Below, in pieces: positions 20,471 through 30,420 of a stretch of DNA of 64,000 bases. The translations under genes and the position numbers were made by a program. Positions within the stretch are counted from its first letter, which is position 1; every line of letters begins with the position of its first letter. Under the pieces are notes generated by a model that saw nothing but the letters and a program-made list of their open reading frames with translations, did no database searches and was not told the origin of the DNA. Origin of the DNA: Cordylochernes scorpioides (Eukaryota > Arthropoda > Arachnida > Pseudoscorpiones > Chernetidae); assembly GCA_030710605.1 (NCBI GenBank), contig CP092874.1, forward strand, positions 22,519,007 through 22,583,006, written 5' to 3'.

Positions 20471-21199
20471 CTACTTATATATTTGCCTTATTCTGTCTGT
20501 TTGTTTGTCTGTTTGTCTGAAGCTCACGGATAGAATGCGCGCTCATTGGCTGCGAGGGAACACGTGTCCTCCCTGCCCCCCTCTAGACAACCCTGTTATT
20601 CAAAAACCATACATCCATTCGCCATGAAATTCTGGGATATTATTAGGTATATCCCCGGAAAGGTTTTCGAAAAATAATTTCTTGAATATCTTGAATATCC
20701 TTAGAGTTATTTGCAGAATTGTAGATATAACTCGCAAGCAGCGCCGCCAGACGGTGATAGGCTTAAGCTTGCTGCTCCACCCCTGTTGACCTTGGGTCAT
20801 CATGTGAGTCACAGCATGATGCAACAAAAAACACTCTCTCTGGGGATTGCGGCGTCAAACACCTTTAAGTTTGCCTCTCTCATAAACCTGTCTATACAGA
20901 CCACCCTGACTATAGCGACCACTCTAGACAACCCTGTTATCAGCTGCCTGTCTATACAGACCACCCTGTCTATAGCGGTCACCTTAGGCAACCCTGTTAT
21001 CAGCAGTGTGATACATCCACCTGTCTATACAGACCACCCTGTCTATAGCGACCACTCTAGACAACCCTGTTATCAGCTGTGTGATACATCCACCTGTCTA
21101 TACAGACCACCCTGTTAATAGCGACCACCCAAGTCAACGTTTTTAAAATATATTCGCACTCGGGTAAACCCCGGGCGTTCCCCAGGCCATTCGTCTAGT
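20471..21199 (-). mobile_element. G-family element, minus strand, with an internal minisatellite (copy A only)
   Basis: The right end is the complement of the G head (CCCAGGCCATTCGTCTAGTA). The left end abuts a TCTGTCTGTTTG stretch. Copy B has only an AT run at the site (about 47630-47648). Inside, 20885-21125 holds four units of about 60-75 bp around CTGTCTATACAGACCACC. The segment around 20640-20710 matches the G copy at 38040-38190. Confidence 0.65.
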
Positions 21200-21209
21200 A
21201 TATATATAG

Positions 21210-21610
21210 TCTCTTACCTCTAGTAAGAGAAAACCTCTCTCAAAAGGACATTTTGGCTCTTCAACTAGGTATCCTTTACAGGGAGGTTCAACTGTATTAT
21301 AAAATTAATATCTTTTTGTCCCCAGAATCTCTGACCCTTGAAAATCTTGGTTTTAAGAAAGGGATTTTCTGACCAAAAAAGAGACTTATTTGCCTGATGG
21401 TATGCATTTTTACCTGACGACAGATTAAATCTAGCATTAAGTTATTTTATTTTTTGAATAATTTGATACAATAGCCCTAGACTTGCACACATCCGACTTT
21501 CAGTAACTGCAAATAAACCAAACAAGGCTCTGGCACCTTCTAAGTGTAAATACAAGCTACTTCATCTGTGTATAGACATGCAAAATGCTTACAATCATAG
21601 TCCACTGATA
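21210..21610. other. P fragment, spacer and SINE fragment
   Basis: 21210-21295 is a P piece ending GGGAGGTTCAACTGTA. 21296-21480 is unassigned. 21485-21610 is an old SINE body fragment (GCTCTGGCACCTTCTAAGTG). The counterpart is at 47648-48045. Confidence 0.45.
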
Positions 21611-21778
21611 AGACACAATTTGGATTATAGATTATAAACACAAGGTAATAAGACCAAATCCAAATAAATAAATAGTGTGTGACATTTCTGTAACAGTGTT
21701 GTTACTACGGTAACAACGCTGTTACCGAAATGTCACACACTATTTATTTATTTGGATTTGGTCTTATTACCTTGTAAT
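21600..21778. mobile_element. H-family element just upstream of PRDM-like exon 1
   Basis: The arms GGTAATAAGACCAAATCC and complement surround two facing stems (TAACAGTGTTGTTAC and GGTAACAACGCTGTTACC). It ends about 85 bp before the exon. The counterpart is at 48047-48214. Confidence 0.7.
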
Positions 21779-21860
21779 CATAGTCCCCTATTCACCATGA
21801 TTATTATGGGTTGCACAATATGTATTTGGAATAAGTAAAAAAATGAATGTTGTGTGTCAG

Positions 21861-22068
21861 AAATGGACAGAAGATGGCGTGGTGCAGTTTGTCGACACTT
21901 CCGATGAGAATTCCTGCAATTGGATGGCTTTACTTCGTCCACAAGATGGCGCCACCAATGTCAAAGCCATTCACAACAGTGGCGCCATCTATTTCATCAC
22001 CACAGAGGAGATCCAACCATCACAGATCCTAACCCTCTCCTTCGGCAACCAATATCTCTCTGATATCA
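21861..22068 (+). CDS. PRDM-like zinc-finger protein, copy A, exon 1 of 6 seen (PR/SET domain)
   Basis: The exon runs from acceptor TTGTGTGTCAG to donor GTATGT and is in phase 0/1. It encodes the second half of a PR (SET-like) domain: DENSCNWMALLRPQ, then IHNSGAIYFITTEEI and LTLSFGNQYLSDI. These match the NWM, IYY and I-P..ELL-W-YG positions of PRDM proteins, with the family's usual WYG weakened to SFG. The upstream exons with the first half of the domain were not found. With exons 2-6 it splices in frame into 333 codons with no stop: PR domain, a polar linker, then about seven C2H2/C2HC fingers. PRDM proteins are nuclear DNA-binding transcription regulators; the subtype cannot be named. Both copies are intact. 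Confidence 0.72.
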
Positions 22069-22130
22069 GTATGTAACTTTTATCTTCTGCTCACATATTT
22101 GCATAAAGCTGCAAAAATTTTCCATATACA

Positions 22131-22315
22131 GTAGGACCTCTCTGTAAAGGACAACACCTAATTGCAGAGTCAAAGTGTTCTTTAGAGAGAGGTATCCTCT
22201 TACCGGAGAGTTGCTAAATAGTAAAAAATTATAATTTTGTGAATGGAAATTATCCTTTGTAAAGAGGTATTCTCTAGGAGGAGTGACCTCTCATGGAGGT
22301 GTTGTTCTACTGTAT
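22131..22315 (+). mobile_element. P-family element in PRDM-like intron 1
   Basis: ACAGTAGGACCTCTCTGTAA and TTGTTCTACTGTA are the inverted termini. The counterpart is at 48568-48755. Confidence 0.6.
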
Positions 22316-22680
22316 ATGCAATGAAGGGATGGTTTGTTGTATTTACTGACACTTGTTTATTTAAACAGTAGAAAACTTCACATCAAGAGGCCAGATACCC
22401 CTATCATAATGATTCTGAGGTCTTCATTATCCCAGGATTGCCAATTCTGACCAATTACAAGAAAGTATAAGTTGAAACTATTTTTATAAAAAAGAGTTTT
22501 AGGATCTTATGTTTTCTTGTAATTCCAGAGAAGTCTGGAACATACTGTTTCACTAATGTACCTTTTATCACTCAGGGAGTGAGTCACTGGAAGTAAATAA
22601 ATTGGTTTTACATAGCTCTATTGTGTTTTAAACAAACTTTCCACCAGAAATTGATTTTTATAAAACCTCTGTGGTTTCAG

Positions 22681-22829
22681 GAACCATCCTACAGAACTAC
22701 AGACAACACCCGGCGCTCCAGTTTTTAAACAATCTCTGTGGAAACTCTCCCCAGAATACCAAACATGTTCAACCATCATCCAGCAAAATATCTTCACATT
22801 CCAGTAATGAGGATTCAATAAAGACTAAG
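22681..22829 (+). CDS. PRDM-like, copy A, exon 2 (linker)
   Basis: It has acceptor TGTGGTTTCAG and donor GTAAGT; 149 bp, phase 1 to 0. It encodes TILQNYRQHPALQFLNNL and a serine-rich linker with no domain. The reading frame stays open past the donor into the adjacent 78-bp repeats. Confidence 0.65.
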
Positions 22830-22843
22830 GTAAGTATCACTGT

Positions 22844-23058
22844 TACCATTTATATAACACCAAAGGTAACAAGATCAAATTCAAATTGTTTGTGGAAATT
22901 TGGTATCATCATCATACAAAAGGTAACAAGATCAAATTTAAATTGTTTGTAGAATTTTGGTATAATAGAAAGCATTGTTACCATCATCATACAAAAGGTA
23001 ACAAGATCAAATTATTGAAATGTTTGTGGAATTTTGGTATAATAGAAAGCATTGTTAC
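22844..23058 (+). repeat. 78-bp minisatellite, copy A left part
   Basis: About 2.7 degenerate units of TTACCATTTATAATAC..., related to H-family sequence (GCATTGTTACCATCATCAT). The array is split by the Copia insertion; GTTAC at 23054-23058 is the duplicated target. Confidence 0.7.
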
Positions 23059-23267
23059 TGCTGGATCATGGCAGCGACGGTTGGCTCCGGCAACACTGAG
23101 CTGACATCACACTTCCTGTTGATGTAACCCTACCTGCGGCGTTGCCATCGCCATGTTCCTTCTCTCCATGTGTGTTTACTTTTAATCTATATATATTCTC
23201 TTTACCTTATAGTTAATTAAAGTATAATTAACGTTGAGCGCTGTGTGTAATCAATTGGAATACAACA
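23059..23267 (+). repeat. Copia 5' LTR
   Basis: 209 bp, TG...CA termini, with an AATCTATATATATTC stretch as a possible TATA region near 23185-23200. Confidence 0.92.
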
Positions 23268-23277
23268 AAGATTATGA

Positions 23278-23367
23278 GACTGAAGAAGCGCAAGGATTAA
23301 AACGTCAGACTGAAGAAGCGCAAGGATTAAAACGTCAGACTGAAGAAGCGCGAAGCCTAAAACGTGA
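23278..23367 (+). repeat. Three 30-bp direct repeats in the Copia leader
   Basis: Units at 23278, 23308 and 23338 begin GACTGAAGAAGCGC and end TAAAACGTCA (GTGA in the third). They lie just after the LTR where the primer-binding site is expected; I could not match a tRNA end with certainty. Confidence 0.8.
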
Positions 23368-26300
23368 GTAACAAAATTTCCTTTGATTACTTGGAACATC
23401 CTTTTTTTTCTACTTACCAAATATTTTGTAAAATGGCAAACACAACAATTACAAAATTAAATGGTGCTAATTACTCCAGCTGGAGCTTCCAGATGAAACT
23501 CGTTCTAATCGAAAACGATTTGTGGAGTTTGATCAATCCAGGAGAGGCTAAGCCTGACCCTAGTGACCTTGTTGCAACAAAACTTTTTTTGTCACGGGAG
23601 GGTAAGGCGTTTGCAAAAATTTGCCTCGGGATTAATGATGAACAACAATTGCATGTTCAACATTTGAATACTCCGAAAGAGGTCTGGGAGGAACTGGAAA
23701 AATTATATGCACCAAAGGATAGTAGATATCGAGCCGTACAACTAAGAAGGCAGTTATATGGCGAAAGGTTGACTCAGCACAGCAATATGGAAGGGTATAT
23801 GGGGAAGATAAACTACATTGTAAACGAACTGGCCCAAATTGGCGACAAAATTGATGATGGCGATTTGGCTATGGTTCTTTTGGGTGGATTACCAGAGGAT
23901 TGGGACACCGTTGTCTCAACAATATGTAACTTGCCTGATTCAGACTTCACGACCGCCACAGTTAAAAGACGGCTGTTGGCAGAAGCAGAAAGGCGTTCGT
24001 CTAATCTACCAAAAGATGTGGGTGCCATGGTCGTTAATGTCTCTTCGAAGCCCATTGAAACAGAAAAACAATTTAAAGCAAAGGTTGTTTGTTTCAAATG
24101 TGGAGGTAAAGGCCATTATGCAAGGGAATGCAGGAAGAAAGGAAAGAATGAACAAAGACCAAAGAGGTTTGACCAAAACAAAGGCGTAAATATGTCGGCA
24201 ATGTGCAACACTTTGTTTGGAGCTACCGCCGAGACCTGGATCATAGATTCTGGAGCGACGCACCATATGACTCCCAAGAGAGATTACTTCACATGTCTGA
24301 AAGAGTGCACAAGCAATATGAGTTCCATCACTATTGCGAATGGCTCTTCTATAGAAGTATGTGGTATCGGTACTGTCAGTGCCAATATTGTTGGACACAA
24401 GGGAGATGCCAGCAAAATGGTTGCCCAGAACACCTTGTATGTTCCAGATATGCGTCACAGTGTTCTGTCTGTGCTCCAAATGATAGAAAACGGTAGAAAA
24501 GTTGTCTTCAATAAGAATGGTTGCCACATTATGGACATGAAAGGTAAACTCTTGATAGAGGGAAAGAAGCTGGGTAGACTTTACTACGTCCAGACTACTC
24601 CATCCTCTCCGATAGATCAGAATGATCGTGTTTCTCTTGCATCTGAATGCAAGGAAGAGCTTACACTGGAACTTTGGCACAAAAGGCTGATGCATGTAAA
24701 TGCATATACGATAGCAAAGATGGCCAAGAACCAAAGCGTAAGAGGACTTGATTGCAGCCCGGCAAAGCCAGAAAAGTGCGAAGATTGCAACCCGGCAAAG
24801 CCAGAAAAGTGCGAAGACTGCTTGATCGGCAAGTCTTACCGTCTGCCATTCCTTCAACACTCACACAAGGAGGAAAAAGAAATCATGCCATTGGACTTGG
24901 TGCATGCGGACTTGATGGGTCCACTCGACGTATTGAGCTGGGGAGGAGCCAAGTACGTCTTAACCATCATTGATGGATCTACGAGATATACAAGTGTATT
25001 TTTCCTGAAAAACAAAGGCGGAACCCTGGGAAAAGTCAAAGAGTGGATTCAAGAATCTGAGAAACAAACCAGCCGGAAACTAAAACGAATACGTACGGAT
25101 AATGGCTTGGAATTTTGTTCCAAAGAATGGGACACTTTCTGCAAGAGCGTTGGAATAGTTCACGAACACACTATGACGTATACACCTCAACAGAATGGTG
25201 TGGCAGAAAGAATGAATAGGACACTCCTAGATCTTGTCAGGAGCACTATATCTGGAAGTGGTCTGCCAAAGGCTTCCTGGGCGGAGCTGACTTACACCGC
25301 AGCCTATGTCAGAAACAGAGTTCTCAACAATCACAATGGTGAAAGCACGCCATATGAACTGTGGACAGGGAACAAGCCTAGTCTTAAACACATAAGAGCT
25401 ATTGGCTGTCAAGTATTTGTCCATATTCCAAGACAAGTCCGCAAATCCAAACTCGAAAGAAGAACTGTCAAAGGTAGCCTTGTTGGATATGCACTCAGAG
25501 GACGTGGCTACAGAGTGTGGATTCCTGAGATGAAGAAAGTGGTGGAATCTCGGGACTGTGTCTTCAAAGAGAGTGATGTATCGAGGAACGACAGCAACCG
25601 GGAGGTGCTTCCATCAGTTGAACACTACAGCTATGGGACACAACGGGAGATTGAAGAGAATCCAGTGTCTTTATTAGATCAAGAAGACGTGATACCTACA
25701 GAAGAGGACAGCTATAATCAAGATACTGTAAAGCCTTCTCCTACTCGATCTCATCCAATGATCCTAAGGAACCAGAGAGATGCTCAGAACTCAATTGAAC
25801 TTCTCAGTACTGAAGTAAATAAGGGAGATCCTACTTCGTATAAAGAAGCTATCCAAGGTCCTGAAGCTGAGCATTGGCTTGAAGCAATCGAAGAAGAATT
25901 GGAATCCTTGAGAAAGCACAATGTTTGGGAACTAACAGAACTACCAAAAGACTCTGCCCCAATTGCTTGTAAGTGGGTACTACACAAGAAGACCAACGCC
26001 GAGGGTCAAGTAGTAAGATACAAGGCCCGACTTGTGGCAAAGGGTTTCACTCAACAAAAGGGAATCGATTATGATGAGATTTACTCACCTGTTTCTAGTT
26101 TTGAAACGACAAGACTGCTCACAGCAATAGGTGTTGAAAATAACTGGTTCATAGACCAGTATGACGTGAAAAGTGCTTATCTCTACGGCAAGCTTGACAG
26201 AGTGATCTACATGGAACAACCAGAAGGCTTTGTTAAACCTGGTGAGGAACATCTTTACTGCCAACTCAAAAGGTCTCTGTACGGACTGAAGCAAAGCGGC

Positions 26301-27380
26301 AGATGTTGGAACAAGTGCCTTGATGAGTGGTTGAAGAAAAAGGGATTTGTGAGGAATCCAGTTGACCCTTGTGTCTACAAGCTCAAGCTGAACGAAGGAA
26401 TGATAATCTTATCATTATACGTGGATGATATTCTTACTCTGACGGAGAACCAAGAAGTGAGAGAAAAGTGCATTGAACTGCTGAGAGGTCACTTCGAAAC
26501 AAAGTACATCGGACCAGTATCCTACCTGCTTGGTGTCAACTTCACTCGATCAAAGGGTGGATGCGTAACTCTAACACAAAGAACCTATATAAAAAGTCTA
26601 CTGGAACGGTTCAATCTTCAGGAAGGAAGAGAAGTCTCAACGCCGATGGAAACCAGACCAGAACTTCTTGAGGAAGAAGATGAGGAAAACTGCCAAGACC
26701 TTCCCTACCGTGAACTAATTGGTGGACTGCTCTACATTTCACAGCGGACAAGGCCAGACATTGCCTATGCAGTAAGTCAATTGGCTCGCTATTGTTCAAA
26801 GTACACTAGAAAACACTGGGTTGCTGCGAAACGAATTTTAAGATACTTAAAATCTTCAGAGCATCTAGGCATCACCTATAGACGGACTGGGGAACAACTG
26901 TGTGCCTATTCGGATGCAGATTGGGGAACCAACCTGGAAGACAGAAAGAGTACATCGGGTTACGTAGTGATGTTTGCAGGCGCTCCAATCCTATGGCGAA
27001 GTTCAAAGCAAACTGTCACCGCCCTCAGCACAATGGAGGCGGAATACATTTCCCTATCATCGTCAGTCAGGGAAGTGACATGGATCAGGGAGTTCCTGAA
27101 CCATTTGGATATATCACATAATATGGTTGAGCCAACTCCGGTGTGGTGCGATAACCAAGCGGCTATAGCACACGCCAAGAGCTACATCAGCCGATCCAAG
27201 ACCAGACACATCGCCATCAGATATCACTTTGTCAGAGAGAAGGTGGATGACGGTGTGATTAAACTGGACTATGTTTCAAGTGGAAGAAACCTAGCGGACA
27301 TTTTGACCAAGCCACTGGGGAGAAACCCACACGAACTTCATCGTTCGAGACTCTTAAGCGGCGAAGTGATCCATGAATAG
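23364..27380 (+). CDS. Copia gag-pol polyprotein
   Basis: The frame opens at 23364. The natural start is more likely the ATG at 23433 (MANTTITKLNG), giving about 1315 residues, because the conserved gag N-terminus begins there. Domains in order (residues from 23364): gag with a UBN2-type region (30-220); zinc knuckle CFKCGGKGHYARECR (~242); aspartic protease DSGATHHM (~294); integrase HHCC finger (~438-490); integrase core with Asp in HADLMGP (~515), Asp in RTDNGLEF (~578) and Glu in NGVAERMN (~614); reverse transcriptase with YVDD (~1018); RNase H with SDADWG (~1184) and the C-terminal ADILTKPLGR. All catalytic residues are present and there is no frameshift, unlike most copies in such genomes. 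One oddity is a 33-bp tandem duplication in the integrase finger. Confidence 0.96.
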   Translation: MSNKISFDYLEHPFFSTYQIFCKMANTTITKLNGANYSSWSFQMKLVLIENDLWSLINPGEAKPDPSDLVATKLFLSREGKAFAKICLGINDEQQLHVQHLNTPKEVWEELEKLYAPKDSRYRAVQLRRQLYGERLTQHSNMEGYMGKINYIVNELAQIGDKIDDGDLAMVLLGGLPEDWDTVVSTICNLPDSDFTTATVKRRLLAEAERRSSNLPKDVGAMVVNVSSKPIETEKQFKAKVVCFKCGGKGHYARECRKKGKNEQRPKRFDQNKGVNMSAMCNTLFGATAETWIIDSGATHHMTPKRDYFTCLKECTSNMSSITIANGSSIEVCGIGTVSANIVGHKGDASKMVAQNTLYVPDMRHSVLSVLQMIENGRKVVFNKNGCHIMDMKGKLLIEGKKLGRLYYVQTTPSSPIDQNDRVSLASECKEELTLELWHKRLMHVNAYTIAKMAKNQSVRGLDCSPAKPEKCEDCNPAKPEKCEDCLIGKSYRLPFLQHSHKEEKEIMPLDLVHADLMGPLDVLSWGGAKYVLTIIDGSTRYTSVFFLKNKGGTLGKVKEWIQESEKQTSRKLKRIRTDNGLEFCSKEWDTFCKSVGIVHEHTMTYTPQQNGVAERMNRTLLDLVRSTISGSGLPKASWAELTYTAAYVRNRVLNNHNGESTPYELWTGNKPSLKHIRAIGCQVFVHIPRQVRKSKLERRTVKGSLVGYALRGRGYRVWIPEMKKVVESRDCVFKESDVSRNDSNREVLPSVEHYSYGTQREIEENPVSLLDQEDVIPTEEDSYNQDTVKPSPTRSHPMILRNQRDAQNSIELLSTEVNKGDPTSYKEAIQGPEAEHWLEAIEEELESLRKHNVWELTELPKDSAPIACKWVLHKKTNAEGQVVRYKARLVAKGFTQQKGIDYDEIYSPVSSFETTRLLTAIGVENNWFIDQYDVKSAYLYGKLDRVIYMEQPEGFVKPGEEHLYCQLKRSLYGLKQSGRCWNKCLDEWLKKKGFVRNPVDPCVYKLKLNEGMIILSLYVDDILTLTENQEVREKCIELLRGHFETKYIGPVSYLLGVNFTRSKGGCVTLTQRTYIKSLLERFNLQEGREVSTPMETRPELLEEEDEENCQDLPYRELIGGLLYISQRTRPDIAYAVSQLARYCSKYTRKHWVAAKRILRYLKSSEHLGITYRRTGEQLCAYSDADWGTNLEDRKSTSGYVVMFAGAPILWRSSKQTVTALSTMEAEYISLSSSVREVTWIREFLNHLDISHNMVEPTPVWCDNQAAIAHAKSYISRSKTRHIAIRYHFVREKVDDGVIKLDYVSSGRNLADILTKPLGRNPHELHRSRLLSGEVIHE
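24750..24815 (+). repeat. 33-bp tandem duplication in the integrase HHCC finger
   Basis: Two in-frame 33-bp units (24750-24782 and 24783-24815) give CSPAKPEKCED then CNPAKPEKCED before CLIGK, so the Cys-x2-Cys pair is preceded by an extra copy of itself. Confidence 0.85.
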
Positions 27381-27403
27381 GAGGTCACTTCGAGGGAGGA
27401 GTT

Positions 27404-27612
27404 TGCTGGATCATGGCAGCGACGGTTGGCTCCGGCAACACTGAGCTGACATCACACTTCCTGTTGATGTAACCCTACCTGCGGCGTTGCCATCGCCATG
27501 TTCCTTCTCTCCATGTGTGTTTACTTTTAATCTATATATATTCTCTTTACCTTATAGTTAATTAAAGTATAATTAACGTTGAGCGCTGTGTGTAATCAAT
27601 TGGAATACAACA
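27404..27612 (+). repeat. Copia 3' LTR
   Basis: 209 bp, no difference from the 5' LTR seen by eye. Confidence 0.92.
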
Positions 27613-27836
27613 GTTACCATTTATAATACAAAAGGTAACAAGATCAAATTATTGAAATGTTTGTGGAATTTTGGTATAATAGCAAGCATTGTTACCATTT
27701 ATAATACAAAAGGTAACAAGATAAAATTATTGAAATGTTTGTGGAATTTTGGTATAATAGCAAGCATTGTTACCATCATCATACAAAAGATAACAGGATC
27801 AAATTCAAATTGTTTGTGGCTTTTTGGTACAGTAGG
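27613..27836 (+). repeat. 78-bp minisatellite, copy A right part
   Basis: A continuation of the array after the Copia, about 2.8 units; the last unit is degenerate (AAAAGATAACAGGATC). Confidence 0.7.
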
Positions 27837-28600
27837 ACCTCCATGAGAGTACACTCCCACTAGAGGACACCTCTCTATAAAGGACAGTTCTCATTCGTAA
27901 ATTATCATTTATACTATTTAACAACTCTCCAATAAGAGGACATCTCTCCCTAACAGACACTTTGGCTCTGCAATTAGGTGTTATCCTTTTCAGGGAGGTT
28001 CTACAGTATTTATATAACAGCATTGTTACTATAATCAGGCAGAATTATGAAAACATTTCCTAATAATTTTATAAGAAACAATTTAAATTATAGATTAGAA
28101 ACATAAGGTAACAAGACCAAACACCGCATACTATTTATTTATATAGATTTGTGGTGTTTGTTACCTTTAATTTCAATAATTTGGAAGGATTTGGTGTCTT
28201 GTTACCTTTTATATCTAATCTCTTAAAACCAAATTGTACCTTATCCTATAACATTTAATATTAATACAGTAGAACCTCTCTATGAAAGGACACCTAGTTA
28301 CAGAGGTCAAAGTATATTTAGAGAGAGGTTTTTTTTTTACCAGAGAGTTGATGTAAGAAAAGAACACCTAATCCAAATAATTTAATAGTGTGTGACGTTT
28401 AGGCAACAGCATTGTTACCATCATGAAGGTAACAATGCTGTTGCCTAAACGTCACACACTATTAAATTATTTGGATTAGGTCTTATTTTCTTGTATCTAT
28501 AATCTATAGTCCAAATTAAGCTTCATCATTACCAGAGAGTTATTATTTAGAAATGTGAGAGTATCCTCTCATATAGGTTGTATTGTACTAATTCCTCTTT
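27832..28600. mobile_element. Cluster of P and H elements
   Basis: 27832-28015 is a P element. 28050-28255 is a diverged H element (AACATAAGGTAACAAGACC). A further P element (28262-28350 and 28525-28600) is split by an H element at 28340-28525 with facing stems GGCAACAGCATTGTTACC. Copy B lacks about 840 bp here (27899-28740): the sequence jumps from CATTCGT to GTGAGTGCA near 49800. Confidence 0.55.
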
Positions 28601-28689
28601 CTTTCTTTTCAGTTTTTTTTCACAGATCTCATAGGCAGTGACTCTTTATTCTGTTCATTTATTGATCAGTTGTTCAAATTGGAGATATC

Positions 28690-29060
28690 ACTGATTTTGT
28701 TTTAAAAAATGACTCCAATAGCCCCCTATTCTTGCAAAAGTCCAACCCCATCAGTGAGTGCAAATAACCACAAGGGGTCTGGCACACTGTAAGTGCAAAA
28801 GTTAAACTGTGCTTTTTACTAGTAGACATGTGGTCCACATCAAGTCTTCTTCTTTCTTTCTTATCTCCACTCAATCATATCAGGGTATCAAGCTTGTTGA
28901 CCTTGTTGATGGTGTCTGCTGGGGATGAGTAGAGTTCATCAATGGATGAGCCAATACAGTCAATAATGTGTTTTGGGGTTGCAGGTTGACACTTAGTACA
29001 TAGTAAGAAAACTTTGCAACCATTCTGTCATTATCTGTAGATGAGCAGACTTAAAAGTAA
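28690..29060. mobile_element. SINE fragment plus inverted LINE 3' fragment
   Basis: 28690-28850 is a SINE body piece (+). 28853-29060 is a minus-strand copy of the LINE 3' end (CTTATCTCCACTCAATCATA; complement of the DCID-coding region). The counterpart is at 49800-50115. Confidence 0.6.
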
Positions 29061-29102
29061 ATAAAGTAAAAGCAGTCGTCAACTTCTACCCATCATGAAT
29101 AT

Positions 29103-29405
29103 CGTGGGGTCGGTGGAAGGCTGGTTAAACCGTTTGGTTTTCGACCACTATGACCCAGGTTCGATTCCCGCATTGGTCACTTTTTTCTGATAAAAAAAAA
29201 AAATGCTCCAATGGCCCCCGATTCTTGCAAAAGTCCAACCCCACCAGCAAATGCAAGTAGCCAAACGGAGCTCTGGCACATTTGTAAGTGCAAAGTCGAA
29301 CTGCTTTTCACATGTGTAGACATGTGGTGCACTTACAGTAAAAGCAGTCGCTAACTATCCATCATGATTATCATGGCCTGTACCACCTGTACTAGGAATA
29401 ATAAT
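29103..29405 (+). mobile_element. tRNA-derived SINE, full length
   Basis: The head is GGGGTCGGTGGAAGGCTGG. The B-box-like GGTTCGATTCCCGC lies about 60 bp in. The body contains AAAAGTCCAACCCCACCAGC and the end is ACCTGTACTAGGAATAA. The counterpart, slightly better preserved, is at 50163-50455. Confidence 0.75.
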
Positions 29406-29977
29406 TTTAAAAATTTTATATTTGACAATTGCTTATGTCCATTATTTGTATTATTCAACCAGCCAATTAATATAGTAGTTCCAATCACTAGCCCCAATTA
29501 TGGGAGTAATCTCAATTAACATAACAAAATTCCAATTAACAACCAAGTATCAACAAGATAGGGCCTGATTTTAATAGACTCTAATTCTAATTATAGGTAC
29601 AAATTATTTGAGTTGTTACCCCTTGTTAAAAGATTATTCCCAATTAAAAAATGAGTTCCTATTAACAGAGTAGTCCCTATTATTGAAGTAGCCCAATTAA
29701 CAGTGTTAATTAACAGAGCAGCCCAATTAACAAATGTGTTCTTAAAAACATCTAGGTAAAATTAGCATAAAACTTGATAGTACAATTTAGTTTATAAAAA
29801 TTATGTAATAAGACCAAATATTTATTTGAATTTGGTCTGATTACCTTATGTTCATAAAACTTGATGATTTACCAATTAGAATACTGATAATTGGAACCAT
29901 TTTTTATGATTTCCCAATAACTCCCAAGTAATGACAACTGAACATTCAATATATTAAACCTGGTTTACTATTTTCAG
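29406..29977. other. Intronic AATTAAC-rich sequence with a short H relic
   Basis: There are many dispersed CCCAATTAAC/CAGAGTAG words between 29450 and 29760, like a decayed short tandem repeat. 29780-29855 is a minimal H relic (GTAATAAGACCAAATATTTA). No exon is seen before 29978. Confidence 0.4.
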
Positions 29978-30038
29978 GTAAAGGACATTTTATCTGTTGA
30001 TGAGGATTCCATTCTAGTTGAAATGAATACTTCTGAAG
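29978..30038 (+). CDS. PRDM-like, copy A, exon 3
   Basis: 61 bp, acceptor ACTATTTTCAG, donor GTAAGA, phase 0 to 1. It encodes VKDILSVDEDSILVEMNTSE, an acidic linker. It is supported by conservation between copies and by perfect phase fit with exons 2 and 4. Confidence 0.65.
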
Positions 30039-30117
30039 GTAAGAACACATGTACTGTATGCTGTTTTACATTCTTACATTTGTTATATGTGTGGTTCCTT
30101 TATACAACACTTTGATA

Positions 30118-30420
30118 GCAATACCTCAGCAAGGGCTCCCTCCAGGGATACGGAGGAGCTGCATCTGTACTCATGTTAGAGTCGGCAGCAAAGGCTTCCA
30201 TGTTAGGCACAGCCTTAAATTACAGGCAAAGTCAGACTTTCACTAAAGTGTGCCTGGATCATGGTGCCATGTTCAATGAAAGCTGCACCCCTATATCCCA
30301 TTCCATTGGAATTCATATAATATTTACACAAGGGGATAAGAATTGGTGTAAAACCCCTCTATAGTGAACCCCAATGGGACAGAGCTTTTGGTTCACTATA
30401 GCCACGGTTTGGCTATTTTT
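30118..30420 (+). mobile_element. V-family retroposon followed by a T relic
   Basis: The V body (GTGTGCCTGGATCATGGTGC) ends TTTACACAAGGGGATAAGAA, the same tail as the LINE at 60.7 kb. 30346-30420 is a pogo-like relic (CCCCTCTATAGTGAACCCC). The counterpart is at 51178-51480. Confidence 0.6.

Larger units (their letters stand above)
23059..27612 (+). mobile_element. Intact Ty1/Copia LTR retrotransposon (copy A only)
   Basis: The 4554-bp element is flanked by a 5-bp target duplication GTTAC (23054-23058 and 27613-27617). The 209-bp LTRs start TGCTGGATCATGG and end GGAATACAACA; by eye they are identical. A purine-rich tract (CGAGGGAGGAG) precedes the 3' LTR. One uninterrupted gag-pol frame is present. 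It lies in sense orientation in PRDM-like intron 2 and is absent from copy B, so the insertion is recent and possibly still capable of activity. Confidence 0.95.

Noticed and set aside
20711..21118. 135-codon ORF with repeats of the LSIQTTLSIA type
   Set aside because: Translation of the 60-75 bp minisatellite inside a G element; not a gene.
24006..24860. 284-codon minus-strand ORF inside the Copia
   Set aside because: It is antisense to a frame with clear gag/protease/integrase motifs and has no domain of its own.
29103..29180. SINE head as a genuine tRNA gene
   Set aside because: It has an A/B-box-like layout but no proper acceptor or anticodon stems, and is followed by the SINE body in every copy.
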